Of a DNA stretch of 64,000 nucleotides, positions 33,683 through 43,847 are shown in pieces. This stretch comes from a beta proteobacterium AAP65 (lineage in GTDB: Bacteria; Pseudomonadota; Gammaproteobacteria; Burkholderiales; Burkholderiaceae_C). Below the pieces are notes generated by a model, which worked only from the letters and a program-made list of their open reading frames with translations, had not been told where the DNA came from and did not search any database. The translations under genes and the position numbers were made by a program. The stretch covers positions 1 through 64,000 of the forward strand of contig LJHW01000037.1 of assembly GCA_001295865.1 (NCBI GenBank). The letters are read 5' to 3'. Numbering within the stretch: position 1 is the stretch's first letter; each line of letters starts with the position of its first letter.

Positions 33683-33746
33683 GCCTGTGGGTAGCACGTG
33701 CTTATCGCGTGGGTTGCGCGGGACAAGTGCCCGCGCCAGAAATGAC

Positions 33747-33770
33747 AAAGGCCGGCATGTGCCGGCCTTT
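33747..33770 (-). terminator. Intrinsic terminator of the rpsF-rplI operon
   Basis: A stem of eleven base pairs (AAAGGCCGGCA) with a two-base loop lies 36 bases after the rplI stop on the minus strand and is followed by TGTCATTT. A second small hairpin (CAGACCC/GGGTCTG, 33779-33797) precedes it. Confidence 0.7.
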
Positions 33771-33806
33771 GTGGGCAGCAGACCCTGAGGGTCTGCGTGC
33801 GCTGCT

Positions 33807-34259
33807 TCAGTCGGCTTGCGCGACCACGTGGATGGTGATCTCGACGACCACATCACCGTGCGGTGCCACCGACACCGGGTGCTCGCCCACGGTCTTCAGC
33901 GGGCCGTTGGGCAGGCGCACCTGCGCCTTGGCGATGGCCGTGCCGGCCTTCGTCAGCGCTTCGGCGATGTCGTGGTTGGTGACGCTGCCGAACAGGCGGC
34001 CGTCCACACCGGCCTTCTGGGCGATGCGCACGGTCTTGCCGGCCAGTTGTTCACCCAGGGCCTGGGCGGCGGCCAGCTTGGCGGCGGCGGCCTTTTCCAG
34101 TTCGGCGCGGCGGACTTCGAACTCCTTGATCGCGGCTTCGGTGGCGCGGCGCGCCAGCTTCTGCGGGATCAGGTAGTTGCGGGCGTAGCCCTGCTTGACC
34201 TTGACGACGTCACCCAGGTTGCCGAGCTTGCCGACCTTCTCGAGAAGAATGATTTGCAT
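33807..34259 (-). CDS. rplI: 50S ribosomal protein L9
   Basis: Large-subunit protein, 150 residues. It starts [20 protein letters not shown] and continues [13 protein letters not shown], the signature. The long central helix (about 41-75) and the C-terminal domain are intact. Last gene of the rpsF-priB-rpsR-rplI operon, 11 bases after rpsR. Confidence 0.98.
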   Translation of the reverse strand: MQIILLEKVGKLGNLGDVVKVKQGYARNYLIPQKLARRATEAAIKEFEVRRAELEKAAAAKLAAAQALGEQLAGKTVRIAQKAGVDGRLFGSVTNHDIAEALTKAGTAIAKAQVRLPNGPLKTVGEHPVSVAPHGDVVVEITIHVVAQAD

Positions 34260-34270
34260 GGTGTGGCTCC

Positions 34271-34561
34271 TCAGACCTTGTGCTGGTCAGAGTAGGGCAG
34301 CAGCGCCAGGAAGCGCGCTCGCTTGATGGCGGTGGTCAGCTGGCGCTGGTAGTAGGCGCGCGTGCCGGTCAGGCGAGCGGGCGTGATCTTGCCGTTCTCG
34401 CCCACGAAATCGCGCAGGACGTCGATTTCCTTGTAGTCGATCTCTTCGACCTTGGCGACCGTGAAACGGCAGAAACGCTTGCGGCGGAACAGCAGCGACT
34501 GGTTGTTGCGCTTGGGGCGCTTGTCCTTGGAAAAACGACCTTTACCACGTGGCGGGGGCAT
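34271..34561 (-). CDS. rpsR: 30S ribosomal protein S18
   Basis: Small-subunit protein, 96 residues, pairing with S6 on the platform. Core: [20 protein letters not shown] and [14 protein letters not shown]. The N-terminal extension ([18 protein letters not shown]) is longer than in E. coli, as is common in betaproteobacteria. Confidence 0.98.
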   Translation of the reverse strand: MPPPRGKGRFSKDKRPKRNNQSLLFRRKRFCRFTVAKVEEIDYKEIDVLRDFVGENGKITPARLTGTRAYYQRQLTTAIKRARFLALLPYSDQHKV

Positions 34562-34580
34562 AGTCAGCTCCTACTTGAAT

Positions 34581-34904
34581 TCAATTCTGTTGATCCGGAT
34601 CGGCGGGCTTGTCAGAGACAAGCGCCTCGACCGAGGTGATATGGAACAGCAGGCCGCGTCCACTGCGTGCGCTGGTGATGAAGCCCGTGTAGAGCGCCAT
34701 CTGGCCCAGCTCGGCAGCGAGCAGCGGCTTCGTTATCGCCCCGATGGCCACGGCCCGCATCTCCATCGAGACTTTGCGGGCCTGACCATCTTCACTGACG
34801 GTGGACTCGTGCTTGAGCCCCACATCGAGGGCCGGAAGACCGGCCGGGGTGTAACGCAGCGCTGCCCGTTCCACCAGGCTTGCCGTCAGCAGTAGCCTGT
34901 TCAT
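34581..34904 (-). CDS. priB: Primosomal replication protein PriB
   Basis: Single-stranded-DNA-binding OB-fold protein of the replication-restart primosome, 107 residues. Its place between rpsF and rpsR is diagnostic. Recognisable parts are NRLLLTASLVERAALRYTPA and the SSB-like GLPALDVGLKHES. The ATG at 34904 has GGAG six bases upstream; a GTG directly before it is less likely. Confidence 0.92.
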   Translation of the reverse strand: MNRLLLTASLVERAALRYTPAGLPALDVGLKHESTVSEDGQARKVSMEMRAVAIGAITKPLLAAELGQMALYTGFITSARSGRGLLFHITSVEALVSDKPADPDQQN

Positions 34905-34950
34905 CACAGGCTCCGGTCAGCGGCGTGCTGGCGGAGGACGCTGCCCGACC

Positions 34951-35313
34951 TCAGGCCGAAGCCTCCTGGCGTTCCTTGCGGGCTTCTTCGCGCTCGACGG
35001 CCTTCATCATGATCGACGGGGCGGTTTCGGCCTTCGCCTTGCCGACGGTCATGTGACGCAGCACGGCGTCGTTGAAGCGGAAACCCGTCTCCAGCTCGGT
35101 CAGCGTCTCGATGCTGCACTCGATGTTCAGGCACAGGTAGTGCGCCTTCACGAGCTTCTGGATCATGTAGGCCAGCTGGCGGCGGCCCCAGTCTTCCACG
35201 CGGTGCACTTTGCCGCCGGTGGTCGTGACCAGGTTCTTGTAGCGTTCCAGCATGGCTGGAACCTGTTCGCTTTGATCCGGGTGGATCAGCAGAACGATCT
35301 CATAGTGACGCAT
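34951..35313 (-). CDS. rpsF: 30S ribosomal protein S6
   Basis: Small-subunit protein, 120 residues. [20 protein letters not shown] and [13 protein letters not shown] are the family hallmarks. The start at 35313 has AAGGAG seven bases upstream; an earlier ATG two codons up lacks this spacing. First gene of its operon, with a structured leader upstream. Confidence 0.98.
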   Translation of the reverse strand: MRHYEIVLLIHPDQSEQVPAMLERYKNLVTTTGGKVHRVEDWGRRQLAYMIQKLVKAHYLCLNIECSIETLTELETGFRFNDAVLRHMTVGKAKAETAPSIMMKAVEREEARKERQEASA

Positions 35314-35371
35314 GAACACTCCTTGTGGATTCCGGCGATCAGCCCGCTTGCAGGCCCCGCTGGCGGTGGAA

Positions 35372-35404
35372 GCTGCCCCGATGCGTCAACATGACGGGTG
35401 CAGC
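35372..35404 (-). promoter_or_regulatory. Structured leader hairpin of the rpsF operon
   Basis: On the minus strand GCTGC-A-CC pairs with GG-G-GCAGC around an inner perfect stem CGTCA-TGT-TGACG. It begins about seven bases after the expected transcription start and 59 bases before the rpsF start. Many bacteria have an S6:S18-binding leader at this position that gives feedback control of the operon; whether this hairpin is that motif I cannot confirm. Confidence 0.5.
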
Positions 35405-35418
35405 AAGGAAAGCCCACC

Positions 35419-35427
35419 AGTATAGCA
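35419..35427 (-). promoter_or_regulatory. Extended -10 promoter of the rpsF operon
   Basis: The minus strand reads TGCTATACT, an extended -10 element (TGnTATAAT). No good -35 stands at 17 bases, as is common for extended -10 promoters. It would start transcription near 35411, giving a leader of about 98 bases. Confidence 0.55.
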
Positions 35428-35433
35428 CCAGGG

Positions 35434-37548
35434 TCAACGCTCTCCCGGCGCAGGAAAACGCATGCGCTCGATGACGGCCACCTGCGCCGGCCCCGGCGGC
35501 GCTGTGAAACGGCTCACCAGCGCCATCACGACCAGGCCCGCCGGCACGCCGAACACACCAGCCGCGATGGGCTCGACGCCGAACCAGCTGCACTCGGCCA
35601 GTGGGCGTGTCACACCGAACAAGCGGCGCAGCAATGGCAGATTCATCGCCATGTACCAGACTGTCACGCCCAGCCCCGCGAGCATGCCCGCCACCACACC
35701 GGCGTGGTTGGCGCGGCGCCAGAAGATGCCGAGCACCAGCGCTGGGAAGAAGGCCGAGGCCGCCAGCGAGAAGGCCAGAGAGACGAAATGCAGGATGTCG
35801 GTGATCTTCAGCGCCGCGATCAGCGCCGCCAGGAAGGCCACCACCATCACCAGCACCTTGCTGACCACCACCCGCACCGCCGCCGTGGCGCGCGGGTTGA
35901 CACTGCGGAACCAGACGTCGTGCGACAGCGCGTTGGCAATGGTCAGCAGCAGGCCGTCGGCGGTGGACAGCGCCGCGGCCAGGCCGCCAGCAGCCACCAA
36001 ACAGGTCACCCAGTAGGGCAGCCCGCCGATTTCGGGTGCGGCCAGCACGATGATGTCGCCGGCCAGCCGCAACTCGCCCAGCTGCAGCAGGCCGTCGCCG
36101 TTGATGTCGCGCACGCCCACCAGGCCCGGATCGAGCCGCGACCAGCGCTGCACCCATTGCGGCAGCTCGTCGATGGGCAGGCCCACGACGTGGTGCAGCA
36201 CCTCGAACTTCACCAGCACCGCCAGCATGGGCGCGGCGATGTAGAGCAACACGATGAAGAGCAGCGTCCAGCCCACCGAGCGCCGCGCCTGCGAGGCCGA
36301 GGGCGTGGTGTAGTAACGCGTCAGCACATGCGGCAGCGCGGCCGTGCCCATCATCAGGCACAGCATCAGCGCGATGAAGTTGATGCGTGCGCTGTCGTGC
36401 CGTGCGCGGGCTTCGGCATCACCTTCGGGGTCACCGCCAGCGAAGGCCAGGGTCTGCGGCGGCATGCCGCCCAGCGGGCGGGCGCCGGCCAGCGCGGCGT
36501 CGCGCTCGCGCTGGTAGAGCGCACGGGCTTGCGCTTCGGTGCGCGGGCGCTGCGCGAGTTCACGTTCGGCGCGCTGGATGCGCACCAGCGGCGCGTTTTC
36601 GGCACGCAGCGCCGCCACCAGCGCTTGCAACGCCGCTTCGTCGCGCAGCATGGCCGCACGCACATCCTGCAGCTTGAGCTCGGCCTCGGCGGCACGCTGG
36701 CGCAGCAGGCGGATGACGTCCTGCTCGGCGGCATCGGCCGTGAGCTCACGCTCGCGGGCCGTGACCTGCTGCAGCTGCTGGCTGTAGGCCACCGCCGGCA
36801 TCACGCTGCCCGTCTGTTTGACCGACAGCCACAAAAGCGGCACCAGGTAGGCCACGATGAGCACGAGGTACTGCGCCACCTGCGTCCACGTGACAGCGCG
36901 CATGCCGCCGAGAAAGCTGCACACCAGCACGCCGCCCAGGCCCACGAAGATGCCGAGCTCGAAGCCGAAACCCGTGAGGTGCGAGGTGATCAGCCCCACG
37001 CCGTAGATCTGAACCACCAGGTAGACGAAGGACACCGCCACGGTGGCCCCCGCACCGATCAAACGCGGGAGGCTGCCGCCGTAGCGCGAGGCCATGAAAT
37101 CGGGCACCGTGTACTGGCCCAGGCGCCGCAAATAAGGCGCCAGCAGCAGCGCCAGCAGCACGTAGCCACCCGTCCAGCCCAGGATGTAGGCCAGGCCCGC
37201 CTGCCCTTGCAGGTAGAGCACGCCGGCGGTGCCGAGGAAAGACGCCGCCGACATCCAGTCGGCCGCGGTGGCCAGCCCGTTGTAGAGCGCCGGCACGCGG
37301 CGCCCGGCCACGAAGTACTCGGCCTCGTTCGAGGTGCGGCAGATGAAGCCGATGCCCGCGTACACCGCCACGGTCAGCACGAGGAAGGTAACGCCTATCC
37401 AAGCGCGCGGCACGCCGGCGCGCTCGGCCAGCGCCATGGTGGCGATCATCAGGCCGAAGCAGACCAGGAAAATCGCGTAACGACCGGCCAGCACCCGCGA
37501 GAAGTCGCGCGTGCCAGCCCCGCCGGGGCCCTCTCGCTCACCGGCCAT
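35434..37548 (-). CDS. Sodium/solute symporter, large subunit (VC_2705-type)
   Basis: Inner-membrane symporter of the SSS family, 704 residues, probably for a carboxylate such as acetate. About thirteen membrane helices are interrupted by a long charged, coiled-coil insert (about 255-365) that marks this subfamily. Conserved transport text includes NEAEYFVAGRRVPALYNGLA and AADWMSAASFLGTAG. A perfect EF-hand-like loop, DINGDGLLQLGE, occupies residues 481-492 between two helices. The start overlaps the end of the small-subunit gene by 11 bases. The substrate is not shown by the sequence. Confidence 0.85.
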   Translation of the reverse strand: MAGEREGPGGAGTRDFSRVLAGRYAIFLVCFGLMIATMALAERAGVPRAWIGVTFLVLTVAVYAGIGFICRTSNEAEYFVAGRRVPALYNGLATAADWMSAASFLGTAGVLYLQGQAGLAYILGWTGGYVLLALLLAPYLRRLGQYTVPDFMASRYGGSLPRLIGAGATVAVSFVYLVVQIYGVGLITSHLTGFGFELGIFVGLGGVLVCSFLGGMRAVTWTQVAQYLVLIVAYLVPLLWLSVKQTGSVMPAVAYSQQLQQVTARERELTADAAEQDVIRLLRQRAAEAELKLQDVRAAMLRDEAALQALVAALRAENAPLVRIQRAERELAQRPRTEAQARALYQRERDAALAGARPLGGMPPQTLAFAGGDPEGDAEARARHDSARINFIALMLCLMMGTAALPHVLTRYYTTPSASQARRSVGWTLLFIVLLYIAAPMLAVLVKFEVLHHVVGLPIDELPQWVQRWSRLDPGLVGVRDINGDGLLQLGELRLAGDIIVLAAPEIGGLPYWVTCLVAAGGLAAALSTADGLLLTIANALSHDVWFRSVNPRATAAVRVVVSKVLVMVVAFLAALIAALKITDILHFVSLAFSLAASAFFPALVLGIFWRRANHAGVVAGMLAGLGVTVWYMAMNLPLLRRLFGVTRPLAECSWFGVEPIAAGVFGVPAGLVVMALVSRFTAPPGPAQVAVIERMRFPAPGER

Positions 37549-37831
37549 CCGGCGCTCCGGGAGCGGTGGGCGGCGCGTCGGCGGTGCTGCGCAGCAGCGC
37601 AGCCTCCAGCCTGTCCATCACCGCCACGTACACGGCGATCAGCGCCAGGTAGATGAACAAGGCGCCCTGCCCGGCCAGCCAGTAGCCGAGCGGAAAACCC
37701 ATCACGCTGTAGCGATCGAGCTCGCGCGCGAACCAGGGCACGCCCAGGTTCACCACCAGCCACACCAGCAGCAGCCCGAGCGTCCAGCGCCGGGCCTGCT
37801 GCCAGAAGCGGTAGCGCGCGGGTTCGTTCAT
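37538..37831 (-). CDS. Symporter small subunit (DUF4212)
   Basis: A 97-residue membrane protein with two hydrophobic helices (LGLLLVWLVVNLGVPWF and GALFIYLALIAVYVAVMDRL). PLGYWLAGQGALFIY is the family signature. It always accompanies the large subunit and here overlaps it by 11 bases, so the two are surely co-expressed. Confidence 0.85.
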   Translation of the reverse strand: MNEPARYRFWQQARRWTLGLLLVWLVVNLGVPWFARELDRYSVMGFPLGYWLAGQGALFIYLALIAVYVAVMDRLEAALLRSTADAPPTAPGAPDGR

Positions 37832-37883
37832 GCGCCGATTCTGGCGCAGGGTTCAAGCCGCCCAGGACGGCAGAACCCCGGGG

Positions 37884-40301
37884 TCAAGCCTTGGCCAGGC
37901 GCTGCCAGGTGTCGACCACGGTGTCGGGGTTCAGCGAGATCGAGACGATGCCTTCCTGCGCCAGCCAGTCGGCGAAGTCGGGGTGGTCGCTCGGGCCCTG
38001 GCCGCAGATGCCGACGTACTTGCCGGTGGCGCGACAGGCCGCGATGGCGCGCGAGATCATGGCCTTGACGGCCGGGTCGCGTTCGTCGAAGTCACCGGCC
38101 AGCTGCTCGATGCCGCTGTCGCGGTCCAGGCCCAGCGTGAGCTGCGTGAGGTCGTTGCTGCCGATGCTCATGCCGTCGAAGTGTTCGAGGAACTGCTCGG
38201 CCAGGATGGCGTTGCTGGGCACCTCGCACATCATGATCAGGCGCAGCCCGTCCTTGCCGCCATCGGCCGCGCGCTGCAGGCCCCGTTCGGCCAGCATCTG
38301 CTTGACGGTGGCGGCCTGCTTCACGGTGCGCACGAAGGGCACCATGATCTCGACGTTGCTCAGGCCCATGTCGGTGCGCACGCGCTTGAGCGCTTCGCAC
38401 TCCATCGCGAAGGCGTCGCTGAAGTCGCCGCTGATGTAGCGGCTGGCGCCCCGGAAGCCGAGCATCGGGTTCTCTTCATCGGGCTCGTAACGCGTGCCGC
38501 CGATGAGCTTGCGGTACTCGTTGCTCTTGAAGTCGCTCAAACGAACGATCACGCTCTTGGGCCAGAAGGCCGCGGCGATGGTGGCGATGCCCTCGGCCAG
38601 CTTGTCGACGTAGAAGGCACGCGGGCTGGCATGGCCACGCGCCACGCTCTCCACGGCCTTCTTGAGGTCGGCGTCGATGTTCGGGTAGTCGAGGATGGCC
38701 TTGGGGTGCACCCCGATGTTGTTGTTGATGATGAACTCCAGCCGCGCCAGGCCGACGCCGCTGTTGGGCATCTGCGCAAAGTCGAAGGCCAGCTGCGGGT
38801 TGCCGACGTTCATCATGATCTTGATGGGGCAGTAGGGCATCTCGCCGCGCACCACGTCGCTGACTTCGGTTTCCAGCAGGCCGTCGTAGATGAAGCCGGT
38901 GTCGCCCTCGGCGCAACTGACGGTGACGAGCGCGTCTTCGCTGAGCTTCTCGGTCGCATCGCCACAGCCCACCACGGCCGGGATGCCGAGTTCACGCGCA
39001 ATGATGGCCGCGTGGCAGGTGCGGCCGCCGCGGTTGGTGACGATGGCGCTGGCGCGCTTCATCACCGGCTCCCAGTTGGGGTCGGTCATGTCGGTGACGA
39101 GCACGTCACCAGGCTGCACGCGGTCCATCTCGGCCGTGCTGCGCACCAGGCGCACCGGGCCCGTGCCCACCTTCTGGCCGATGGCACGGCCCTCGGTCAG
39201 CACGGTGTTTTTCGTGCGGTCGCCCTTGATGCGGAAACGCTGCTCCACCTTGCCTGCGGCCTGGCTCTTCACCGTCTCGGGGCGCGCCTGCAGGATGTAG
39301 AGCTGGCCGTCGACGCCGTCTTTGCCCCACTCGATGTCCATCGCGCGGCCGTAGTGCTGCTCGATGATGACGGCGTACTTCGCCAGTTCGGTGACTTCGG
39401 CGTCGGTGAGCGAGTACCGGTTGCGCTGCTCGGGCGGGGTGTCCAGCGTCTGCACCAGCTTGCCCGTGGCCGCCTTGTCGGCGGCGCTGGCGAAGGCCAT
39501 GCGCTGCAGCTTGCTGCCCAGGCCGCGGCGGATGACCGCCAGCTTGCCGGCCGCCAGCATGGGCTTGTGCACGTAGAACTCGTCGGGGTTCACCGCGCCC
39601 TGCACCACCAGTTCACCCAGGCCGTAGCTGCTGGTGATGAAGACGACATCGGGGAAGCCGCTCTCGGTGTCGATGGTGAACATCACGCCGGCCGAACCGA
39701 GGTCAGAACGCACCATGCGCTGCACACCGGCCGACAGCGCCACGTCGTGGTGGGCGTAACCCTTGTGCACGCGGTAACTGATGGCGCGGTCGTTGTAGAG
39801 CGACGCGAACACCTCCTTCATGCGGTGCAGCACGTCCTCGATGCCGGTGACGTTGAGGAAGGTCTCCTGCTGGCCGGCGAACGAAGCATCGGGCATGTCC
39901 TCAGCGGTGGCCGAAGAGCGCACGGCAAAACTCGCCTCGGGGTTGCCCGCCGTCAGGCGCGCGAACTGCTCGCGGATGGCGGCTTCCAGCTCGGCGGGCA
40001 GCGGCGTGTCGACGATCCACTGGCGGATCTCGGCGCCGGCCACGGCCAGGGCGTTGACGTCGTCGACGTTCAGCGTGTCGAGCTTGGCCTGGATGCGCTG
40101 CGCGAGCTGGCCGTGCTGCAGGAAGACGCGGAAGGCATGCGCCGTGGTGGCGAAGCCCCCGGGTACACGCACGCCGCTGGCAGCGAGCTGGCTGATCATC
40201 TCGCCGAGGCTGGCGTTTTTGCCGCCCACCGCCTCGACGTCGGTCATTCTCAGGTGTTCGAACGGGGCGACCAGGGCGGTCGCCAAGTGGCTGGATGACA
40301 T
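37884..40301 (-). CDS. ppsA: Phosphoenolpyruvate synthase
   Basis: Converts pyruvate and ATP to PEP, AMP and phosphate for gluconeogenesis; 805 residues. Start at 40301 chosen for GGAG eight bases upstream. The N-terminal nucleotide domain begins [15 protein letters not shown]. The phosphohistidine is in [15 protein letters not shown] near 427, and the C-terminal PEP domain has [12 protein letters not shown] and the catalytic Cys in [12 protein letters not shown]. It diverges from its regulatory gene, which fits carbon-status control. Confidence 0.97.
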   Translation of the reverse strand: MSSSHLATALVAPFEHLRMTDVEAVGGKNASLGEMISQLAASGVRVPGGFATTAHAFRVFLQHGQLAQRIQAKLDTLNVDDVNALAVAGAEIRQWIVDTPLPAELEAAIREQFARLTAGNPEASFAVRSSATAEDMPDASFAGQQETFLNVTGIEDVLHRMKEVFASLYNDRAISYRVHKGYAHHDVALSAGVQRMVRSDLGSAGVMFTIDTESGFPDVVFITSSYGLGELVVQGAVNPDEFYVHKPMLAAGKLAVIRRGLGSKLQRMAFASAADKAATGKLVQTLDTPPEQRNRYSLTDAEVTELAKYAVIIEQHYGRAMDIEWGKDGVDGQLYILQARPETVKSQAAGKVEQRFRIKGDRTKNTVLTEGRAIGQKVGTGPVRLVRSTAEMDRVQPGDVLVTDMTDPNWEPVMKRASAIVTNRGGRTCHAAIIARELGIPAVVGCGDATEKLSEDALVTVSCAEGDTGFIYDGLLETEVSDVVRGEMPYCPIKIMMNVGNPQLAFDFAQMPNSGVGLARLEFIINNNIGVHPKAILDYPNIDADLKKAVESVARGHASPRAFYVDKLAEGIATIAAAFWPKSVIVRLSDFKSNEYRKLIGGTRYEPDEENPMLGFRGASRYISGDFSDAFAMECEALKRVRTDMGLSNVEIMVPFVRTVKQAATVKQMLAERGLQRAADGGKDGLRLIMMCEVPSNAILAEQFLEHFDGMSIGSNDLTQLTLGLDRDSGIEQLAGDFDERDPAVKAMISRAIAACRATGKYVGICGQGPSDHPDFADWLAQEGIVSISLNPDTVVDTWQRLAKA

Positions 40302-40442
40302 GGGAAAGCTCCGAAGTGTGAAAAAACCGGTGCTTCCGCCAGCGGCTCGGCGGCCCATGCCCACGCGGCGGCATGTTGTTCTGCTTCGGGCAGGCGCGTG
40401 GGTTTCATGAAGGGCGGCAGGAGCAAGACGAGGAGCGGAAAG

Positions 40443-40478
40443 TTGAGCAGATTCTAAGGACTTCTTCCTTATGATGAA
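40443..40478. promoter_or_regulatory. Divergent ppsA / regulator promoter region with palindrome
   Basis: Plus strand: a good -10 TATGAT at 40470-40475. Minus strand: TTCATC and TAGAAT separated by 16 bases (40478 down to 40451). Between and over them lies the inverted repeat AAGGA-CTTCT-TCCTT (40456-40470), suited to a shared regulator. The remaining bases of the 215-base gap show nothing clear. Confidence 0.4.
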
Positions 40479-40516
40479 CCTCGTCTGTAACCACGCGCCC
40501 TGCCCCTGAAAACGCC

Positions 40517-41341
40517 ATGACCGAACGAACCGTGTTCTTTGTCTCGGACGGCACCGGCATCACCGCCGAGACCTTCGGCAACTCCATCCTGAACCAGTTC
40601 CCGGCCAAGCCGCGGCACGTGCGCCGGCCCTTCATCGACACGCCAGAGAAGGCCGGCACGGTGCTGGAGGAGATCAACCAGACCGCCGCCCGGGAGGGCA
40701 AACGGCCCATCGTTTTCATCACGCTGGTCAACGACGATGTGCGCAACATCATCACCAGCAACCACTGCAAGGGCCTGGTGCTGGACATGTTCCGCACCTT
40801 CGTCGAACCGCTGGAGGCCGAGTTCGGCGTGAAGAGCAACCACCGCGTGGGCCGCTTCAGCGACGCGAGCGCAAGCCAGGAATACAACGACCGCATCGAG
40901 GCCATCAACTTCAGCCTCGCGCACGACGACGGCCAGAGCGCGCGCAACCTCGACGTGGCCGACGTCATCCTGCTGGGTGTCAGCCGCAGCGGCAAGACGC
41001 CCACCAGCCTCTACCTGGCCATGCAGCACGGCATCAAGGCCGCGAACTACCCACTGATCCCCGAAGACTTCGACCGGGGCCGCCTGCCCACACCGCTGGC
41101 GCCCTACAAGCGCAAGTGCTTCGGCCTGACGATCGACCCGGAACGCCTGGCGCAGATCCGCAACGAGCGCCGGCCCGACAGCAAGTACGCGTCTCTGCTG
41201 AACTGCCGCTACGAGGTGAACGAGGCCGAGAGCATGATGCGCCGTGAAGGCATCAGCTGGCTGAGCAGCACGCACAAGTCCATCGAAGAGATCGCCACCA
41301 CCATCCTGCGCGACCTGCGGCCCGATCGGCTGATCTACTGA
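40517..41341 (+). CDS. ppsR: PEP synthase regulatory protein (kinase/phosphorylase)
   Basis: Bifunctional DUF299 enzyme: ADP-dependent inactivation and phosphate-dependent reactivation of PEP synthase by threonine phosphorylation. 274 residues; starts [20 protein letters not shown], and has the P-loop [15 protein letters not shown] near 154-168. It is divergent from ppsA. Its last seven bases overlap the end of the convergent methyltransferase gene. Confidence 0.95.
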   Translation: MTERTVFFVSDGTGITAETFGNSILNQFPAKPRHVRRPFIDTPEKAGTVLEEINQTAAREGKRPIVFITLVNDDVRNIITSNHCKGLVLDMFRTFVEPLEAEFGVKSNHRVGRFSDASASQEYNDRIEAINFSLAHDDGQSARNLDVADVILLGVSRSGKTPTSLYLAMQHGIKAANYPLIPEDFDRGRLPTPLAPYKRKCFGLTIDPERLAQIRNERRPDSKYASLLNCRYEVNEAESMMRREGISWLSSTHKSIEEIATTILRDLRPDRLIY

Positions 41342-42114
41342 GGCGCAGCCCGGCGGGCTGATTCGTACAGGCACACCGCCGCGGCGGCCGCAACATTCAG
41401 CGACTCTTCGCCACCCGGCTGCGGAATGCTGACCTGCAGCGCGCAGCGCGCCAGCAGTTCGGCGTGCACGCCCTGCCCTTCGTGGCCCAGCACCCAGGCG
41501 CAAGGATGCGGCAAAGGTGCGCTGGGAAGTTGGTGGCCCGCGTGCGAACTGGTGGCCACGAGGGGCACGCCCAGCGCGGCCAGGTCTTCAGGCGCCAGCC
41601 CTTCCACCAGGTGCAGGCCGAAGTGCGCTCCCATGCCGGCACGCAGCACCTTCGGCGACCACAGGGCCACCGTGCCCTTCAGCGCCAGCACCTGCGGCAC
41701 GCCGAAGGCTGCCGCGCTGCGCAGGATGCTGCCAACGTTGCCAGGGTCTTGCACACGGTCGAGCACCACGCTGGCCACACCCTGGCGCAGCGGCACTTCG
41801 GCCGGGGCCTCGATGAGAAAGCCGATGGGCGCGGGCGATTCCAGCGTGCTGAAGCCCTTGAACAGCGCCGCCGGTACACGCGCGATGCGGGGCGCCCAAG
41901 CGGCCAGATCGCGCAGTTCGGGCCGCACCCAGGCTTCATCGGCCACCACGGCCTGCAGCGCTGCGCCACTGCGCGTGCGCAGCGCGCTGCACAGGTGCTC
42001 GCCCTCGATCCACACCTGTCCGCTGCGGCGGTAGGCCGCGCCGTCCAGGGCCAGCTTGCGCAGGCGCTGCAGCAGCGGGTTGTCTTTCGAGGTGATGAGC
42101 TGCGGCTCGTTCAT
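41335..42114 (-). CDS. SpoU/TrmH-family RNA 2'-O-methyltransferase
   Basis: SAM-dependent RNA ribose methyltransferase of the knotted (SPOUT) fold, 259 residues. Motifs: [20 protein letters not shown] (motif 1), VLGHEGQGV (motif 2) and [18 protein letters not shown] (motif 3). An N-terminal substrate domain (about 1-95) is of the RlmB/TsnR type. The start overlaps the rnhB stop as ATGA. Whether it acts on rRNA or tRNA cannot be told. Confidence 0.9.
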   Translation of the reverse strand: MNEPQLITSKDNPLLQRLRKLALDGAAYRRSGQVWIEGEHLCSALRTRSGAALQAVVADEAWVRPELRDLAAWAPRIARVPAALFKGFSTLESPAPIGFLIEAPAEVPLRQGVASVVLDRVQDPGNVGSILRSAAAFGVPQVLALKGTVALWSPKVLRAGMGAHFGLHLVEGLAPEDLAALGVPLVATSSHAGHQLPSAPLPHPCAWVLGHEGQGVHAELLARCALQVSIPQPGGEESLNVAAAAAVCLYESARRAAPQ

Positions 42115-42722
42115 GGGCGTTGCAGCGCGGCGCGCACCGGTGCGAAGCTGCGGCGGTGTTCGGGGCAGGCGCCGTGCTGCTGCAGGGCCGCCAGGTGCTC
42201 GGGCGTGGGGTAGCCCTTGTGGCCGTCGAAGCCGTAGGCCGGGTGCTGCGCATGCAGCGCCTGGCAGAGGCGGTCGCGGTGCACCTTGGCGAGGATGGAC
42301 GCGGCCGAGATCGCCGGCACCAGCGCATCGCCCTTCACCACCGCCGCCACCGGCACCTTCAGCACCGGCACGCGGTTGCCGTCCACCACCACGCGGTGCG
42401 GCGGCAGGCGCAGCGCCTCCACGGCGCGGCGCATGGCCAGCATCGTGGCCTGCAGGATGTTCAGGCGGTCGATCTCTTCGGCACTGGCTTCGGCGATGGC
42501 GCAGCACAAGGCCTTGGCGCGGATCTCGTCGAACAGCGCCTCGCGCTTGCGTTCGCTGAGCACCTTCGAATCGCCCAGGCCGCGGATGGGGTGCAGATCG
42601 TCGAGGATCACGGCCGCGGCCACCACGGGCCCGGCCAGCGGGCCGCGGCCGGCTTCGTCCACGCCAGCCACCAGGCCGGGCTCGTCCCAGCCGAAGCCGA
42701 GCTGTTCAAGCTTGAAGGACAT
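42111..42722 (-). CDS. rnhB: Ribonuclease HII
   Basis: Cleaves RNA in RNA-DNA hybrids; 203 residues. [20 protein letters not shown] carries the first acidic residues, VVVDGNRVP the next, and [17 protein letters not shown] the last Asp. The start at 42722 lies 17 bases inside lpxB; an ATG at 42734 is an alternative. The gene order lpxB-rnhB is conserved. Confidence 0.95.
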   Translation of the reverse strand: MSFKLEQLGFGWDEPGLVAGVDEAGRGPLAGPVVAAAVILDDLHPIRGLGDSKVLSERKREALFDEIRAKALCCAIAEASAEEIDRLNILQATMLAMRRAVEALRLPPHRVVVDGNRVPVLKVPVAAVVKGDALVPAISAASILAKVHRDRLCQALHAQHPAYGFDGHKGYPTPEHLAALQQHGACPEHRRSFAPVRAALQRP

Positions 42723-43836
42723 GCGCGAGGGCATCGGCGGCGCAGCGCGCCGTGTCGCGGCGCAAGCTGTGGTGCAGGTCTTCGAAACGGCGCACCAGGG
42801 CGGCGGCGGCCGGGCGGTCATCCAGCCAGCGCAGCGTGGCGGCGGCCAGGGCTTCAGGGTGGCAGTCTTCCTGGATCAGCTCGGGCACCACGAACTCGCG
42901 GCTCAGGATGTTCGGCAGCCCCACCCAGGGCTGGTAGCGCATGCGCTTCATCAGCTGCCAGCTTAAGGCCTGCATGCGGTAGCCGATGACCATCGGCACC
43001 TTGAACAGCGCCGCTTCCAACGTGGCAGTGCCGCTGGCGATCAGCGTCACGTCGCAGGCCGCCAGCGCGGCGTGCGATTGGCCGTTCAGTAATTGCAAGG
43101 GCAGGCCCGGCGCGTGCGCCTGCACCAACGGTTCGATCATCTCTCGCAGGCCGGGCGAGATGGGCAGCACGAAGCGAAGCGACGGGCGCTGGCGGTGCAT
43201 CAGCGAGGCCGCCTGCAGGAAAGCCGGCGCGATGTACTGGATCTCGCTGCGCCGGCTGCCCGGCAGCACGGCCACCACCTCGTCGGCCTCGGCCAGGCCC
43301 AGCGCAGCGCGGCTGGCCGCGCGCGGCGGCTGCAGCGGGATGGCATCGGCCAGCGGGTGGCCGACAAACGTGGCGGCCACGCCGTGCTGCTGCAGCAGCG
43401 CAGGCTCGAAAGGAAAGAGGCAGAGCACGTGGTCGCAGCTGGCGGTCATCTTCTTCGCGCGGCCGCCGCGCCAGGCCCAGATGGACGGGCAGACGAAATG
43501 CACGGTCTTGATGCCGGCCGCCTTCAGGCGCTTTTCCAAGCCGAGGTTGAAGTCGGGCGCGTCGACACCGACGAAGGCCGCGGGCCGCTCTTGCAGCAGG
43601 CGCTCGGCCAGCGCATCGCGGATGCCCGAGATCTCACGGTAATGGCGCAACACCTCGACATAACCGCGCACGGCCAGCTTCTGGTGTGGCCACCAGGCCT
43701 CGAAACCCTGATCGGCCATGCGCGGGCCGCCGATGCCGTGGGCCTGCAGTGCGGGCCAGCGTTGTTTCAGGCCGGTGAGCAGCAGGCCGGCGAGCAGGTC
43801 ACCCGAGGCCTCGCCGGCGACCATGGCGAGTTGCAT
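42706..43836 (-). CDS. lpxB: Lipid-A-disaccharide synthase
   Basis: Condenses UDP-2,3-diacylglucosamine with lipid X in lipid A synthesis; 376 residues, peripheral to the inner membrane. [32 protein letters not shown] and [17 protein letters not shown] are family hallmarks, and [20 protein letters not shown] forms the donor site. It follows lpxA by 11 bases. Confidence 0.97.
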   Translation of the reverse strand: MQLAMVAGEASGDLLAGLLLTGLKQRWPALQAHGIGGPRMADQGFEAWWPHQKLAVRGYVEVLRHYREISGIRDALAERLLQERPAAFVGVDAPDFNLGLEKRLKAAGIKTVHFVCPSIWAWRGGRAKKMTASCDHVLCLFPFEPALLQQHGVAATFVGHPLADAIPLQPPRAASRAALGLAEADEVVAVLPGSRRSEIQYIAPAFLQAASLMHRQRPSLRFVLPISPGLREMIEPLVQAHAPGLPLQLLNGQSHAALAACDVTLIASGTATLEAALFKVPMVIGYRMQALSWQLMKRMRYQPWVGLPNILSREFVVPELIQEDCHPEALAAATLRWLDDRPAAAALVRRFEDLHHSLRRDTARCAADALAHVLQA

Positions 43837-43847
43837 GGTCTTGGCTT

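Noticed and set aside
35398..37656. A 752-codon plus-strand frame over the symporter
   Set aside because: Opposite a membrane transporter with clear family motifs; Gln/His/Arg-rich noise.
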